Shown here in pieces: positions 15,387 through 23,443 of a DNA stretch of 28,752 nucleotides. A program made the translations under genes and the position numbers. The stretch spans positions 1-28,752 of the forward strand of contig JBBKWQ010000183.1 in the NCBI GenBank assembly GCA_037969115.1, written 5' to 3'. Numbering within the stretch: the first letter of the stretch is position 1; each line of letters begins with the position of its first letter. The stretch comes from JBBKWQ01 sp037969115 (lineage in GTDB: Bacteria > Actinomycetota > Acidimicrobiia > Acidimicrobiales > Ilumatobacteraceae). The notes beneath the pieces were generated by a model. It did not search any database, was not told the origin of the DNA, and saw nothing but the letters and a program-made list of their open reading frames with translations.

Positions 15387-17402
15387 TCAGTGGCCGCCGT
15401 GGGCGGTGTCGCAGAGATGCTCTTCGCCGTCGGGGACTTGACCGGCTCCGATGCCGTCGAGCGCCGCGAATGGTCCGCACTCGTGTTTGCGGATCCACAC
15501 GTGGATCATCGGGGCAAGTGTTCCGTTCACCAGCGGAGGTGCGCAGTCGGTGCCGACCGGTTTCAGTCCGGCGACGAGCGGCGCGTCCGGTTGGTCTGTG
15601 AAGCACAGGTCGCCGTGGACGTGCCACTGCATCAGCGCGCCGCCGAAGTCGGGAATGTCGTCGAGGGGAGTTCCGGAAGGCATCATGAACATCGCCGACA
15701 CCAATGTCTTGGTGCCGTCGGGCTGAGGTTCGAACACCAGGCTCTCGGGATAGTCGGGATCGAGCACGATGTCGTCGTCGATCCAATCCCACTGGATGAA
15801 GTGCTCGTGCCCCGTGCTGGCATCGCCGATCGACTTGAAACCTGCCGCCTTCACGGCATCGAGATCGGCCCACTGTGGGAGATCGCGGACCGTTGCCGCG
15901 ACGAGGTTCTCGGCATACGCCTGTTGCTGGGGTGTCACGCCGGGAACGCCGCCGAGGTCGATCGGGAGTTCGGGGTCATATGGCACGGTCTGGGCCTCGT
16001 CGTGGGCACCGTGGCCGTCTCCGCTCTCGTGGTTGCACTGATCGGTCCGTGCTCCGTCGTCGGCGGCTGCCTGTCCGGCGCCGTGACCCTCCAAGGCGGC
16101 AAACGGACCGCATTCGTGTGGTGCGATCCAGACGTGGACCATCGGGTTCTCGCCACCGGCGTTGATCGTGCCCGGCGGGCAGGCGCCGCCGTTGTCGTCC
16201 GTGACGCCCATGACCTTCGGCACGCCGCTGTCGTCGAGACCCCAGCACAGGTTGAGATGGACATGCCACTGCATCAGCGGCCCGCCGTAATCGACGAGGA
16301 CCGGGTCATCGATGGGGGTTTGCTTGGCGATGTACATCGCCGACACGAGCGTGCGAGCGTCGCCGTCGACTTCGTAGACGAGCGATTCAGGCGCGGACGG
16401 GTCGAGAAAGAGCTCGTCATTGATGTAGCCGGTGTTGATGTAGTGCTCGAATCCGGTGCTTTCGTCGCCGATGGAACGAAATCCGAGTGGCCCCAACGTG
16501 GTGACGTCGGCGAATTGCGGCAGGACCGCAAGCGTGTTCTCGATGAGAGCTGTCGCGCGTGCTTCCTGGTCGGGGCTCACTCCCTCGACGCCGGATATGT
16601 CGATCGGTGCCGTCGGGTCCCACGGTCTCGGCCAGGTGGGTGAGGCCGCGGCAACTTCGTCGGTGTGAACGACGTGCTCGCCGGAAGCGGCCTGACCTGC
16701 TTCGTCGGCGTGGCCGTGATCGTCAACGGCGGCGGCCGGCTCCGCATCGGTCGCGTCGGCGTCGTCGTGGTTGTCGTGGTCGTCTGAGCCAATGGCAGCG
16801 GCGGCGCGGGGTTCGTCACCGTGAGCGTGCGCGGCGGCATCACCGCCCGAATGCTGGTGACTGCTGGCGCTCACCATGGCCGGAATTGCCAACACGGCGG
16901 CAAGCATGGCCGGGATCATGATGGGCAGGCGGGCGCTGTTCTCGCTGCGTAGACCCAACGACGACAGCACGCCGATCACGGCGACTGCGGCGAACGCTGC
17001 CGCTGTGCCATCCGCGAATTGCGGCCGCTCTGCGACTTCGAGGCCGCCGACGAACGAGATCCCGACCAGCCGGGTCACGACCCACCCGACGACGGCGAGC
17101 ACGTTGACCGAACCGAGTGCGAGAGCGGATCGCCGACTTGGGTGGGAGATCACCAGTGCGGCCGCACCAACCTGTGCGGCCGCGAGCACGATGAAGATTC
17201 GTGACAGGTCGGGGGTGTCTGCGTGAATGCCGACGGCGACCGCATGGATCAAACCTGCAGCTCCCGACGCTGCTGCCGCGACGCCGAGCATCAATACGAA
17301 GTGGGTCGTGCGATCGTTCGTGGCAGCCGAGCTCAGAGAATCGGCAGGTTCGTCGGAGGAGATCCGGCCCGCCGTTCCCGGGTCGATCACGAAGTCACCC
17401 AT
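15387..17402 (-). CDS. Membrane protein with two tandem His-rich extracytoplasmic domains
   Basis: A 671-residue protein. Five predicted membrane helices lie near 33-59, 68-87, 97-118, 131-150 and 160-180. A His/Asp-rich linker follows at 181-250 (HQHSGGDAAAHAHGDE, DDHDNHDD), then two homologous domains at about 267-444 and 480-655. Both domains keep PID(I/L)xGVxGV, GF(R/K)SIGD, STGxEHxI, PESLV(Y/F)E, TLVSAM, LMQWHVHxxLC and HVWIxxHECGPFAALxGxGAGQ. The conserved His, Cys and Glu positions suggest metal binding, but no function is established. I recall similar domains in other actinobacterial hypothetical proteins and cannot name the family. ATG 17402 is chosen over an upstream in-frame start because the longer form has no hydrophobic or family support and TAGGCT lies seven bases before it. 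Confidence 0.85.
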   Translation of the reverse strand: MGDFVIDPGTAGRISSDEPADSLSSAATNDRTTHFVLMLGVAAAASGAAGLIHAVAVGIHADTPDLSRIFIVLAAAQVGAAALVISHPSRRSALALGSVNVLAVVGWVVTRLVGISFVGGLEVAERPQFADGTAAAFAAVAVIGVLSSLGLRSENSARLPIMIPAMLAAVLAIPAMVSASSHQHSGGDAAAHAHGDEPRAAAAIGSDDHDNHDDADATDAEPAAAVDDHGHADEAGQAASGEHVVHTDEVAAASPTWPRPWDPTAPIDISGVEGVSPDQEARATALIENTLAVLPQFADVTTLGPLGFRSIGDESTGFEHYINTGYINDELFLDPSAPESLVYEVDGDARTLVSAMYIAKQTPIDDPVLVDYGGPLMQWHVHLNLCWGLDDSGVPKVMGVTDDNGGACPPGTINAGGENPMVHVWIAPHECGPFAALEGHGAGQAAADDGARTDQCNHESGDGHGAHDEAQTVPYDPELPIDLGGVPGVTPQQQAYAENLVAATVRDLPQWADLDAVKAAGFKSIGDASTGHEHFIQWDWIDDDIVLDPDYPESLVFEPQPDGTKTLVSAMFMMPSGTPLDDIPDFGGALMQWHVHGDLCFTDQPDAPLVAGLKPVGTDCAPPLVNGTLAPMIHVWIRKHECGPFAALDGIGAGQVPDGEEHLCDTAHGGH

Positions 17403-17409
17403 GCACGAC

Positions 17410-17415
17410 AGCCTA
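17410..17415 (-). promoter_or_regulatory. Candidate -10 box for the 17402 gene, overlapping a stop codon
   Basis: Minus-strand TAGGCT is seven bases before ATG 17402. Its first three bases are the TAG stop of the enoyl-CoA hydratase gene upstream. The fit may be partly accidental because the stop codon supplies the TA. Confidence 0.3.
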
Positions 17416-18237
17416 GGAGGTGAACCTCGGCGGGCGTTGGTCGTTGAGCGCTGCGATGCCTTCGCGGTACTCGGCGGTGCCCATCGCATGGTCGAGTGCG
17501 ATCTTCGATTCCGCGACGGAAGCGGCGGGATCGGCGCGAATCAGGTCGTCGTACAGCTGCTGTTTGGTCCGTGTGACCGCGTGCGGTCCGACCGTATCGG
17601 CGATGAGGCGGGCGTAGGCGTGGGCGGCGTCGAGCGTGGCCGACCCGTCGGCCAACACGTCGTTCCAGAGGCCCCAGTCGGCTGTCTCGGCGCCGGTGAC
17701 GACCCGACCCGACAGCAGCAGGTCGGCCGACCGGGTGACGCCGATGAGGCGCGGCAGCGTCCACGTCATGCCGTATTCGGCGGGCAGACCGAGTTTCGGG
17801 GCTGCGCTGGTGATCTTGGCCGTCGCCGACACGAATCGGAGGTCGCAGAACAGCGCGAGCGCGAACGAGACGCCGGCGCACGCCCCGTTGACCGCGGCGA
17901 TGATGGGCGTGCGGTACCCGTACTGCCACGAGAAGTCGTTGTTGAATTCCTGCCTTCGTCCGTACCCGGGCCGCGCCGGTTCGGCGGGCAGACCCGTGTT
18001 GTAGTGGCCAGTCTCGGCGTGCGCGGTGAGTGCCTCACTGTCGCCGCCCACCGAGAACGCCGGCGGAGTACCGGTCACGACGACCGCTCGCACCTCGTGG
18101 TCGTGCTCGAGTTCGGCCATGATCCACCGGTACTCGGTGTGCATCCGCCCGGTCCAGGCGTTGTGTCGGTGAGGTCGATGCAGCGTGACCGTCGCCACGT
18201 GAGTGTCGATCTCGAAGCGTGTTGCTTTCAGATCCAT
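17413..18237 (-). CDS. Enoyl-CoA hydratase/isomerase family protein
   Basis: Crotonase-fold protein of 274 residues. The two oxyanion-hole segments are visible: AFSVGGD (60-66) and NGACAGVSFALALFCDLRF (117-135). The active-site segment reads APKLGLPAEYGMTWTLPRLIG (146-166). The first catalytic Glu of classical hydratases is replaced here by Lys148 in APK, while Glu154 lies in the PAEYG loop, as in isomerase-like or other acyl-CoA-processing members. An unusual extended loop at about 75-100 (GHYNTGLPAEPARPG) shapes the acyl pocket. It probably handles an acyl-CoA in fatty-acid or aromatic catabolism, but the reaction cannot be set from sequence. ATG 18237 begins the family N-terminus (MDLKATRFEIDTHVATVTL); the frame opens further upstream without support. 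Confidence 0.88.
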   Translation of the reverse strand: MDLKATRFEIDTHVATVTLHRPHRHNAWTGRMHTEYRWIMAELEHDHEVRAVVVTGTPPAFSVGGDSEALTAHAETGHYNTGLPAEPARPGYGRRQEFNNDFSWQYGYRTPIIAAVNGACAGVSFALALFCDLRFVSATAKITSAAPKLGLPAEYGMTWTLPRLIGVTRSADLLLSGRVVTGAETADWGLWNDVLADGSATLDAAHAYARLIADTVGPHAVTRTKQQLYDDLIRADPAASVAESKIALDHAMGTAEYREGIAALNDQRPPRFTS

Positions 18238-18283
18238 ACACCAGTCTCGCTCGCCGGCGATCCAGAACTTCAGTCCGGGGGAC

Positions 18284-19126
18284 TCAGCTCGATCGATCCC
18301 ACAGCGCATCGAGAATGGGATCGGCGAACTCCGGTCGGCACATGATGAAGTCGGGGAGCCACACGTCTCGTTCGTTGTAGACCAGCGGCGAACCGTCGAT
18401 GCGCGACGTGAACAGACCCGAAGCGTTGGCCACCGCTACGGGCGCTGCGGAGTCCCACTGATACATCCCGCCATGGTGCAGGTAGATGTCGGCGTCGCCC
18501 ATGACCACGGCCATCGCCTTTGCCCCAGCCGAACCGAGGCGCACGGCGTCGCAGCCGAGTGCGTCGGCGACGATGTGAGCGGCGTGGGGCGCTCGGTTGC
18601 GAGAGGTGACCAATCGAGGGCGGTCGCGTTCGAACGGAGGGATCGTCGACGCGGGATCGCTGGAGAACACCAGGCCGAGCGCCGGCAACGACACAGAACC
18701 GGCACTGAGTCGGTCGCCATCCCACAACGCCACGTGGACGGCCCAGTCGTTGCGACCCGGTTCACCGAACTCACGGGTGCCGTCGAGTGGGTCGACGATC
18801 CAGACACGGTCGGCGTCGAAACGACGTGGGTCTTCACGACCCTCTTCCGAGAGCACCGCATCGTCGGGTCGGTGGAGTGCGAGTTGTGCGGCGATGAAGT
18901 GGTGTGCGGCGGCATCTCCGGCGTCCATCACGTCCCACGCATGCGCTCCCGAGCCGACGAGTTCGGCGCGGAGCGTGAGCAAGATCTGACCGGCCTCGGT
19001 CGCCAGACGTGTTGCGAGATCCGCGTCGGAGATCGTCGGGGCCGTGGTCACGGCCGTCCAGTGTGGCAGCCAGGCTGTCGAACCCGCGGTAGGGGCTGGC
19101 ATTTCCGGTGCGATCTGTGCGAACAT
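18284..19126 (-). CDS. cysQ: 3'(2'),5'-bisphosphate nucleotidase, CysQ type
   Basis: Inositol-monophosphatase-superfamily, Mg2+-dependent phosphatase that turns 3'-phosphoadenosine 5'-phosphate into AMP, clearing a by-product of sulfate assimilation. Of 280 residues, metal ligands are Glu94-Glu95 (LSEEG), Asp112 and Asp115 (VDPLDGT) and Asp225 (MYQWDSAAPV). Blocks such as DAGDAAAHHFI, RVWIVDPLDGTREF, DWAVHVALW and RIDGSPLVYN closely follow mycobacterial CysQ. I chose ATG 19126. It lies inside the SOS-box palindrome at 19120-19133, 8 bases from the divergent dinB start. A TTG at 19168 is possible but would overlap dinB. The sulfhydrylase at 25171 is another sulfur-metabolism gene nearby. Confidence 0.88.
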   Translation of the reverse strand: MFAQIAPEMPAPTAGSTAWLPHWTAVTTAPTISDADLATRLATEAGQILLTLRAELVGSGAHAWDVMDAGDAAAHHFIAAQLALHRPDDAVLSEEGREDPRRFDADRVWIVDPLDGTREFGEPGRNDWAVHVALWDGDRLSAGSVSLPALGLVFSSDPASTIPPFERDRPRLVTSRNRAPHAAHIVADALGCDAVRLGSAGAKAMAVVMGDADIYLHHGGMYQWDSAAPVAVANASGLFTSRIDGSPLVYNERDVWLPDFIMCRPEFADPILDALWDRSS

Positions 19127-19133
19127 GTGTTCG
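19120..19133. promoter_or_regulatory. LexA-type SOS box between cysQ and dinB
   Basis: CGAACATGTGTTCG matches the actinobacterial/Bacillus SOS operator CGAAC-N4-GTTCG at all ten fixed positions, and with A19134 it fits 15 of 16 positions of the extended TCGAAC-N4-GTTCGA form. It ends one base before the dinB GTG and contains the cysQ ATG. It should bind LexA and repress dinB until DNA damage occurs, and cysQ transcription may be affected too. The match is seen in sequence; binding is inferred. Confidence 0.75.
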
Positions 19134-19134
19134 A

Positions 19135-20391
19135 GTGATTCGATCGGACGAAAGTGGCCGGCAGGCAACGATTCTGCATGCAGACCTCGATGCGTTCTAT
19201 GCCTCCGTCGAGCAGCGCGACGATCCCGACCTGCGCGGCCGCCCCACTATCGTCGGCGGCGGCATCGTGCTGGCTGCGAGCTATGAGGCGAAGCGATGCG
19301 GTGTGAAAACGGCCATGAACGAGTGGCGTGCCCTCAAACTGTGCCCGCACGCCGTGGTGGTGCCGCCTCGATTCGAGGCATACACCGAGGCCAGTCGGGC
19401 GGTCTTCGACATCTTCGACGACACCACGCCGTTGGTCGAAGGGATCTCGATCGACGAGGCGTTTCTCGATGTCGGCGGTCTCGGGCGAGTATCGGGCACA
19501 CCCGAGGCAATCGCCGCTCAGCTCCGAGCAAAGGTTCGTGAGCGGGTCGGGCTCGCGATCACGGTGGGGGTCGCCCGAACCAAGTTCCTCGCCAAGGTTG
19601 CGAGCGGTGTCGGCAAACCGGATGGTCTGCTCGTCGTGCACCCCGATCGAGAGACCGAGTTCTTGTACCCGCTTCCGGTCGAGCGTCTCTGGGGCGTCGG
19701 CCCGGTGACAGCATCGAAGCTGAACGAGCGTGGTCTCATGACCGTGAGCGATGTCGCAGGACTCAGCGAGGCGGGTCTCGTGGCCATGGTCGGACAAGCG
19801 GCCGGCCGACAACTCCACGCTCTGGCGCATCATCGTGACCCTCGTCCCGTGGTGATCGGGAAGCGGCGCGGTTCAGTCGGCTCGCAACAGGCCCTCGGAC
19901 GTTCTCGCCGGTCGCCGGAAGAACTCGAGACGTTGCTCCTCGGCATCGTCGATCGTGTCACGCGCCGACTGCGCAGCGGCCATCGGGTCGGTCGCACGGT
20001 GGTGCTCCGGCTGAGATTCGCCGACTACACCAGAGCAACCCGTTCGCACACGCTCGCGTGGTCGACAGCAGCGACCGAACCGCTCGGGGCTGTTGCCGTC
20101 ACCCTGCTCCGCGCGGCGATGCCGTTGATCGAAGCGCAGGGCATCACTCTGATCGGCATGGCGGTGGCCAACCTCAGCAACGACGCAACAGTGCAGTTGA
20201 CGTTGCCGTTCGGTCGTCGCCAGCGTGATCCGTTCGTGCCACTTGCCGAACACGAGACCGACACGCTCGATCGTGCACTCGACGACCTTCGTGAGCGCTT
20301 CGGGTCGGCTGCCCCGACGAGGGCGTCGCTGCTCGGCCGGCGCCCTGGTATGCAGATGCCGATGCTTCCCGACGTGGTGCCGACCGACTGA
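19135..20391 (+). CDS. dinB: DNA polymerase IV (Y-family translesion polymerase)
   Basis: Error-prone lesion-bypass polymerase of 418 residues. Palm catalytic residues are Asp17 (HADLDAFYASVEQ) and Asp107-Glu108 (SIDEAFLD). The steric-gate region is FYASVE, and the finger segment is ASYEAKRCGVKTAM. The helix-hairpin-helix thumb follows (VERLWGVGPVTASKL, then GLMTVSDVAGLSEAGL), then a little-finger domain. QLTLPF in the C-terminal part resembles a beta-clamp-binding peptide. Starts at 19108 and 19117 (GTG) are also in frame, but 19135 lies directly after the SOS box and keeps a normal N-terminal length. The operator position suggests DNA-damage induction. It converges on ettA with 17 bases between stops. 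Confidence 0.95.
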   Translation: MIRSDESGRQATILHADLDAFYASVEQRDDPDLRGRPTIVGGGIVLAASYEAKRCGVKTAMNEWRALKLCPHAVVVPPRFEAYTEASRAVFDIFDDTTPLVEGISIDEAFLDVGGLGRVSGTPEAIAAQLRAKVRERVGLAITVGVARTKFLAKVASGVGKPDGLLVVHPDRETEFLYPLPVERLWGVGPVTASKLNERGLMTVSDVAGLSEAGLVAMVGQAAGRQLHALAHHRDPRPVVIGKRRGSVGSQQALGRSRRSPEELETLLLGIVDRVTRRLRSGHRVGRTVVLRLRFADYTRATRSHTLAWSTAATEPLGAVAVTLLRAAMPLIEAQGITLIGMAVANLSNDATVQLTLPFGRRQRDPFVPLAEHETDTLDRALDDLRERFGSAAPTRASLLGRRPGMQMPMLPDVVPTD

Positions 20392-20408
20392 AGGTCGACC
20401 CTCGGGTG

Positions 20409-22085
20409 TCAGCCGGCGAGCCGCTTGTACTTGATGCGGTGCGGCTGATCTGCTGCGACGCCGAGTTCCTTTCGCCGGTACTCCTCGTACTCGGTGAAGT
20501 TCCCCTCGAACCAGCGCACCTGGCTGTCACCCTCGAACGCGAGCACGTGGGTGGCGATGCGGTCGAGGAACCACCGGTCGTGGCTGATCACCACGGCGCA
20601 GCCGGGGAACGATTCGAGTCCCGATTCGAGCGCACGAAGGGTGTCGACATCGAGGTCGTTGGTCGGTTCGTCGAGCAGCAGGACGTTGCCGCCCGACTTC
20701 AACAGTTTCGCGAGGTGGACACGATTGCGCTCGCCACCCGACAGCTTGCCGACCGGTGTCTGCTGGTCGGTTCCCTTGAAGTTGAAGCTGGCCACGTACG
20801 CACGACCGTGGATCTCGCGATTACCGATCTTCATGTGTTCGACGCCGCCGGTGATCTCTTCGAACACCGTCTTGTCCCCTTCGAGATGGTCTCGGCTCTG
20901 GTCGACGTAGCTGAGCTGCACCGTGTCGCCGATCTTGATGCTGCCGCCGTCGGGCTTCTCCTCCCCGACGATCATGCGGAACAGCGTGGATTTGCCAGCG
21001 CCGTTGGCGCCGATGATTCCCACGATGCCGGCCGGCGGGAGCGTGAACGAGAGATCTTCGATGAGAATCCTGTCGCCGAACGCCTTGCTGAGATTGTCGA
21101 TCTCGATCACGGTGTCGCCGAGGCGTGGGCCGGGTGGAATCGCGATCTCGAGATCGCGGACCCCGTCGTTGTCGGCCTGTGCTTCAGCGTGCAACTTCTC
21201 GTAGGCGGCGAGGCGGGCCTTGCCCTTCGCCTGGCGCGCCTTGGGTGCCATCCGAACCCATTCGAGCTCGCGTGCCAGCGACCGCTGCCGAGCGTCGCTG
21301 GCGCGGTCCTCGCGAGACATGCGCTCCTGCTTCTGTTCGAGCCAACTCGAATAGTTGCCCTCGAACGGGATACCGCGACCGCGGTCGAGTTCGAGGATCC
21401 ACTGGGCGACATTGTCGCGGAAGTACCGGTCGGGGGTGATGGCCACGACGGTGCCCGAGTAGTCCTGCAGGAATCGTTCGAGCCACCACACCGATTCGGC
21501 GTCGAGGTGGTTGGTGGGTTCGTCGAGCAGCAGCAGATCGGGGTGGCTCAGCAGAAGGCGACACAGGGCGACACGTCGTTTCTCGCCGCCCGAGAGCTTG
21601 CTGACGTCGGCATCGTCGGGCGGGCAGCGGAGTGCGTCCATCGCGATGTCGACGTTGCGATCGAGACTCCATGCGTCGGCGGCCGCGATCTTGTCTTCGA
21701 GCTCTGCCTGCTGCTTGCCGATCTTGTCGTAGTCGGCGTCGGGGTCGGCCCACTTGGCCATGACCTCGTTGTACTGGTCGATGAGCGCCTGCACCTCGGC
21801 CACGCCGTCCATGACGTTGCCCTTCACGTCCTTGCTCGGGTCGAGTTCGGGTTCCTGGCTGAGATAACCCACCGTGAAACCCGGCGTCAGCCTCGCCTCG
21901 CCCGAGAAGCCGTCGTCGAGCCCGGCCATGATCTTCAGCAGGCTCGACTTCCCCGCGCCGTTCGATCCGATGACGCCGATCTTGGCGCCCGGATAGAACG
22001 AGATCGATATGTTCTCGAGCACGGTGCGGTCGGGCGGATAGTGCCGGGCAAGCTTGTATGCGGTGTAGATGAACTCGTGAGCCAT
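20409..22085 (-). CDS. ettA: ABC-F translation factor EttA
   Basis: Energy-dependent translational throttle protein: a soluble twin-ATPase that binds the ribosomal E site and gates early elongation according to ATP/ADP. It has 558 residues. First ATPase: Walker A GSNGAGKS (40-47), signature LSGGEKRR (164-171), Walker B LLLLDEP (184-190). An arm insert lies at about 95-140 and the linker follows LDRGRGIPFEGNYSSWLEQK. Second ATPase: GANGAGKSTLF, LSGGERNRVHLA, LLLDEPTNDLD, VVISHDRWFLDR. Oddity: the H-loop of the first ATPase reads AITPDRYF (Pro218) where EttA normally has THDRYF; the second H-loop is intact. The true start is ATG 22085 (MAHEFIYTAYKL), although the frame is open far upstream. TAGCCT lies ten bases upstream. 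Confidence 0.95.
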   Translation of the reverse strand: MAHEFIYTAYKLARHYPPDRTVLENISISFYPGAKIGVIGSNGAGKSSLLKIMAGLDDGFSGEARLTPGFTVGYLSQEPELDPSKDVKGNVMDGVAEVQALIDQYNEVMAKWADPDADYDKIGKQQAELEDKIAAADAWSLDRNVDIAMDALRCPPDDADVSKLSGGEKRRVALCRLLLSHPDLLLLDEPTNHLDAESVWWLERFLQDYSGTVVAITPDRYFRDNVAQWILELDRGRGIPFEGNYSSWLEQKQERMSREDRASDARQRSLARELEWVRMAPKARQAKGKARLAAYEKLHAEAQADNDGVRDLEIAIPPGPRLGDTVIEIDNLSKAFGDRILIEDLSFTLPPAGIVGIIGANGAGKSTLFRMIVGEEKPDGGSIKIGDTVQLSYVDQSRDHLEGDKTVFEEITGGVEHMKIGNREIHGRAYVASFNFKGTDQQTPVGKLSGGERNRVHLAKLLKSGGNVLLLDEPTNDLDVDTLRALESGLESFPGCAVVISHDRWFLDRIATHVLAFEGDSQVRWFEGNFTEYEEYRRKELGVAADQPHRIKYKRLAG

Positions 22086-22095
22086 GGTGCGTCGA

Positions 22096-22101
22096 AGGCT
22101 A
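22096..22101 (-). promoter_or_regulatory. Candidate -10 box for ettA
   Basis: Minus-strand TAGCCT lies ten bases before ATG 22085, predicting a leader of about three bases. It sits in the 73-base gap after the dioxygenase-like gene. Confidence 0.35.
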
Positions 22102-22158
22102 CCCGGCAGCCGAAAAGCGTCGTTCGGGCGACGTTCGTGTCGCCACCGAAGTACAGCT

Positions 22159-23076
22159 TCATGGGGTGATCGAAGTCTGCGAACCCGTTGTGCCTTGCGT
22201 CGCCGAGGCAACCGGTGCGGGTGCGGGACCGGCCGTTGCGGGGTGCGCGAGTGGGAATCGCTTGTCGTCGAGGGGGCCGCCCACCACGGCACCCTCGGGC
22301 TCGTAGGGCGGCGAGACCTGCCACGGCCGTTCGCCCCAGGTGGCGTCGTCTCCGACCCAGCGGAGACTGACGGCCCGACGACGTGTCGCGAGTGCGTTGC
22401 CCGGCGCGTCGTGAAGCGTGCGGAAGTGGAACGCGATGACGTCACCCGGGGTGACGTCCCACGAGAGCACTCGGTGGTTCGGCTGCCCGTCACCGTGATC
22501 GATTTCCGCATCGATGTCGGGAACGAGTTCGAACTGGCCCTGACCATCGGCGTAGGGCGTGTGGTCGAGGAACATGCGGGGAACGAACCAGCGCCCCCAT
22601 CGGTGTGAGCCGGCGAGGTAACGAACGCCAGACGTCGCCGGGACCGCGTCGAGAGCGATCCAGAAGCTCACGTTCTGGTCTCCGTCGACGCAGTAGTAGG
22701 GCTGGTCGTGGTGCCACGGCGTTCGTTCGACGGCACCGGGTTCCTTCACGAGCACGTGCTCGTGGAAGAAGCGAGCGGTCGTCGACCGCATCAATGCTGC
22801 CGCGACGCCGGCGACACCCGATTCGAACACGACCTGTCGGTACTCGGGGACGTCCGGCCACGTGACGTAGTCGGTCCAGAAACCAACGGATTCGTCCGGG
22901 TTGGTGTACCAGTGGGACCACTTGCTCGGGTGGGTTCGGTTGTGTTCCACGCCGTTGCGAAGCCGTTCGATCCATTCGGGTGCGAGCAGTTGAGGGAGGA
23001 GCACGGCACCGTCGTGTTCGAATGCGACGATCTGGTCGTCCGAGATCTGATCGGCGGTTGTAGTGGTCGCAGACAT
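22159..23076 (-). CDS. Phytanoyl-CoA dioxygenase (PhyH) family Fe(II)/2-oxoglutarate oxygenase
   Basis: A 305-residue non-haem iron oxygenase that couples 2-oxoglutarate decarboxylation to substrate hydroxylation. The jelly-roll iron triad is visible: His122-x-Asp124 in PWHHDQPYY and His222 in FRTLHDAPGN. Downstream arginines (RRRAVSLRW, 232-239) are candidates for binding the 2-oxoglutarate carboxylate. The N-terminus (AFEHDGAVLLPQLLAPEWIERL) is typical of PhyH relatives. The C-terminal 30 residues (AGPAPAPVASATQGTTG) are low-complexity. It is divergent from a ferredoxin-P450 pair across a 140-base promoter region, so the three oxygenase-related genes may share regulation. The substrate is unknown. 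Minus-strand CAGCCT lies seven bases before ATG 23076. Confidence 0.88.
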   Translation of the reverse strand: MSATTTTADQISDDQIVAFEHDGAVLLPQLLAPEWIERLRNGVEHNRTHPSKWSHWYTNPDESVGFWTDYVTWPDVPEYRQVVFESGVAGVAAALMRSTTARFFHEHVLVKEPGAVERTPWHHDQPYYCVDGDQNVSFWIALDAVPATSGVRYLAGSHRWGRWFVPRMFLDHTPYADGQGQFELVPDIDAEIDHGDGQPNHRVLSWDVTPGDVIAFHFRTLHDAPGNALATRRRAVSLRWVGDDATWGERPWQVSPPYEPEGAVVGGPLDDKRFPLAHPATAGPAPAPVASATQGTTGSQTSITP

Positions 23077-23134
23077 CGGGCACAGGCTGTCACACCGTCG
23101 TCGGATCGGGACAACCGGCCTGCTGCAATCCGTT

Positions 23135-23150
23135 CACGTTCGCCGACGTG
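23135..23150. promoter_or_regulatory. Inverted repeat in the divergent oxygenase promoter
   Basis: CACGT, six bases, ACGTG, placed just before the TAGGGT (23154-23159) -10 candidate for the ferredoxin-P450 operon. The position suits an operator that would occlude RNA polymerase. The regulator is not in the window. Confidence 0.35.
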
Positions 23151-23153
23151 CTT

Positions 23154-23159
23154 TAGGGT
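23154..23159 (+). promoter_or_regulatory. Candidate -10 box for ferredoxin-P450
   Basis: TAGGGT, with GTTCAC (23132-23137) 16 bases upstream as a weak -35 candidate. The predicted transcript has about 50 bases of leader carrying the GGAGG at 23205-23209, unlike the leaderless pattern seen elsewhere in the window. Confidence 0.4.
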
Positions 23160-23216
23160 TCGTTCCAGCCGTATCAGCAACTCACGCGTTCTCGGTCTCG
23201 AGATGGAGGAATCAGG

Positions 23217-23414
23217 ATGAGAGTCACCGTCGACGACGATGTTTGCCAGGGACATCAGATGTGTGCGATCGCCGCGCCCGAGGTCTTCGGTGCCGACGAC
23301 ATCGGCAACGCGGTGGTGCTGATCGAGGGCGAGATTCCGGCCGACCTCGAGACGAAGGCGCGCCGGGCCGAGGGCAACTGCCCCGAACGGGCCATCACGA
23401 TCATCGAGAGCTGA
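23217..23414 (+). CDS. Small ferredoxin, P450-associated type
   Basis: A 65-residue electron carrier. The cluster motif is Cys10-xx-His13-xx-Cys16, then Cys54-Pro55. The place of the usual second cysteine is taken by His13, as in actinobacterial ferredoxins that carry a [3Fe-4S] cluster (or an exchangeable fourth ligand) and serve cytochromes P450. GGAGG at 23205-23209, seven bases before the ATG, is a clear ribosome-binding site. The P450 gene starts 29 bases after its stop, so the two form an operon and the ferredoxin is the likely direct electron donor. A ferredoxin reductase is not present in the window. Confidence 0.94.
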   Translation: MRVTVDDDVCQGHQMCAIAAPEVFGADDIGNAVVLIEGEIPADLETKARRAEGNCPERAITIIES

Positions 23415-23443
23415 GCAGCCAGCACCCGCCGAGGACACCACCG

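Noticed and set aside
15390..16643. Plus-strand frame opposite the tandem-domain membrane protein
   Set aside because: The conserved duplicated motifs are only on the minus strand, so the opposite frame is a by-product of codon bias.
20406..22169. Long open plus-strand frame opposite ettA
   Set aside because: Its product has no motif and is rich in Val, Glu and Asp from antisense reading of GC-rich codons; ettA on the other strand is complete and certain.
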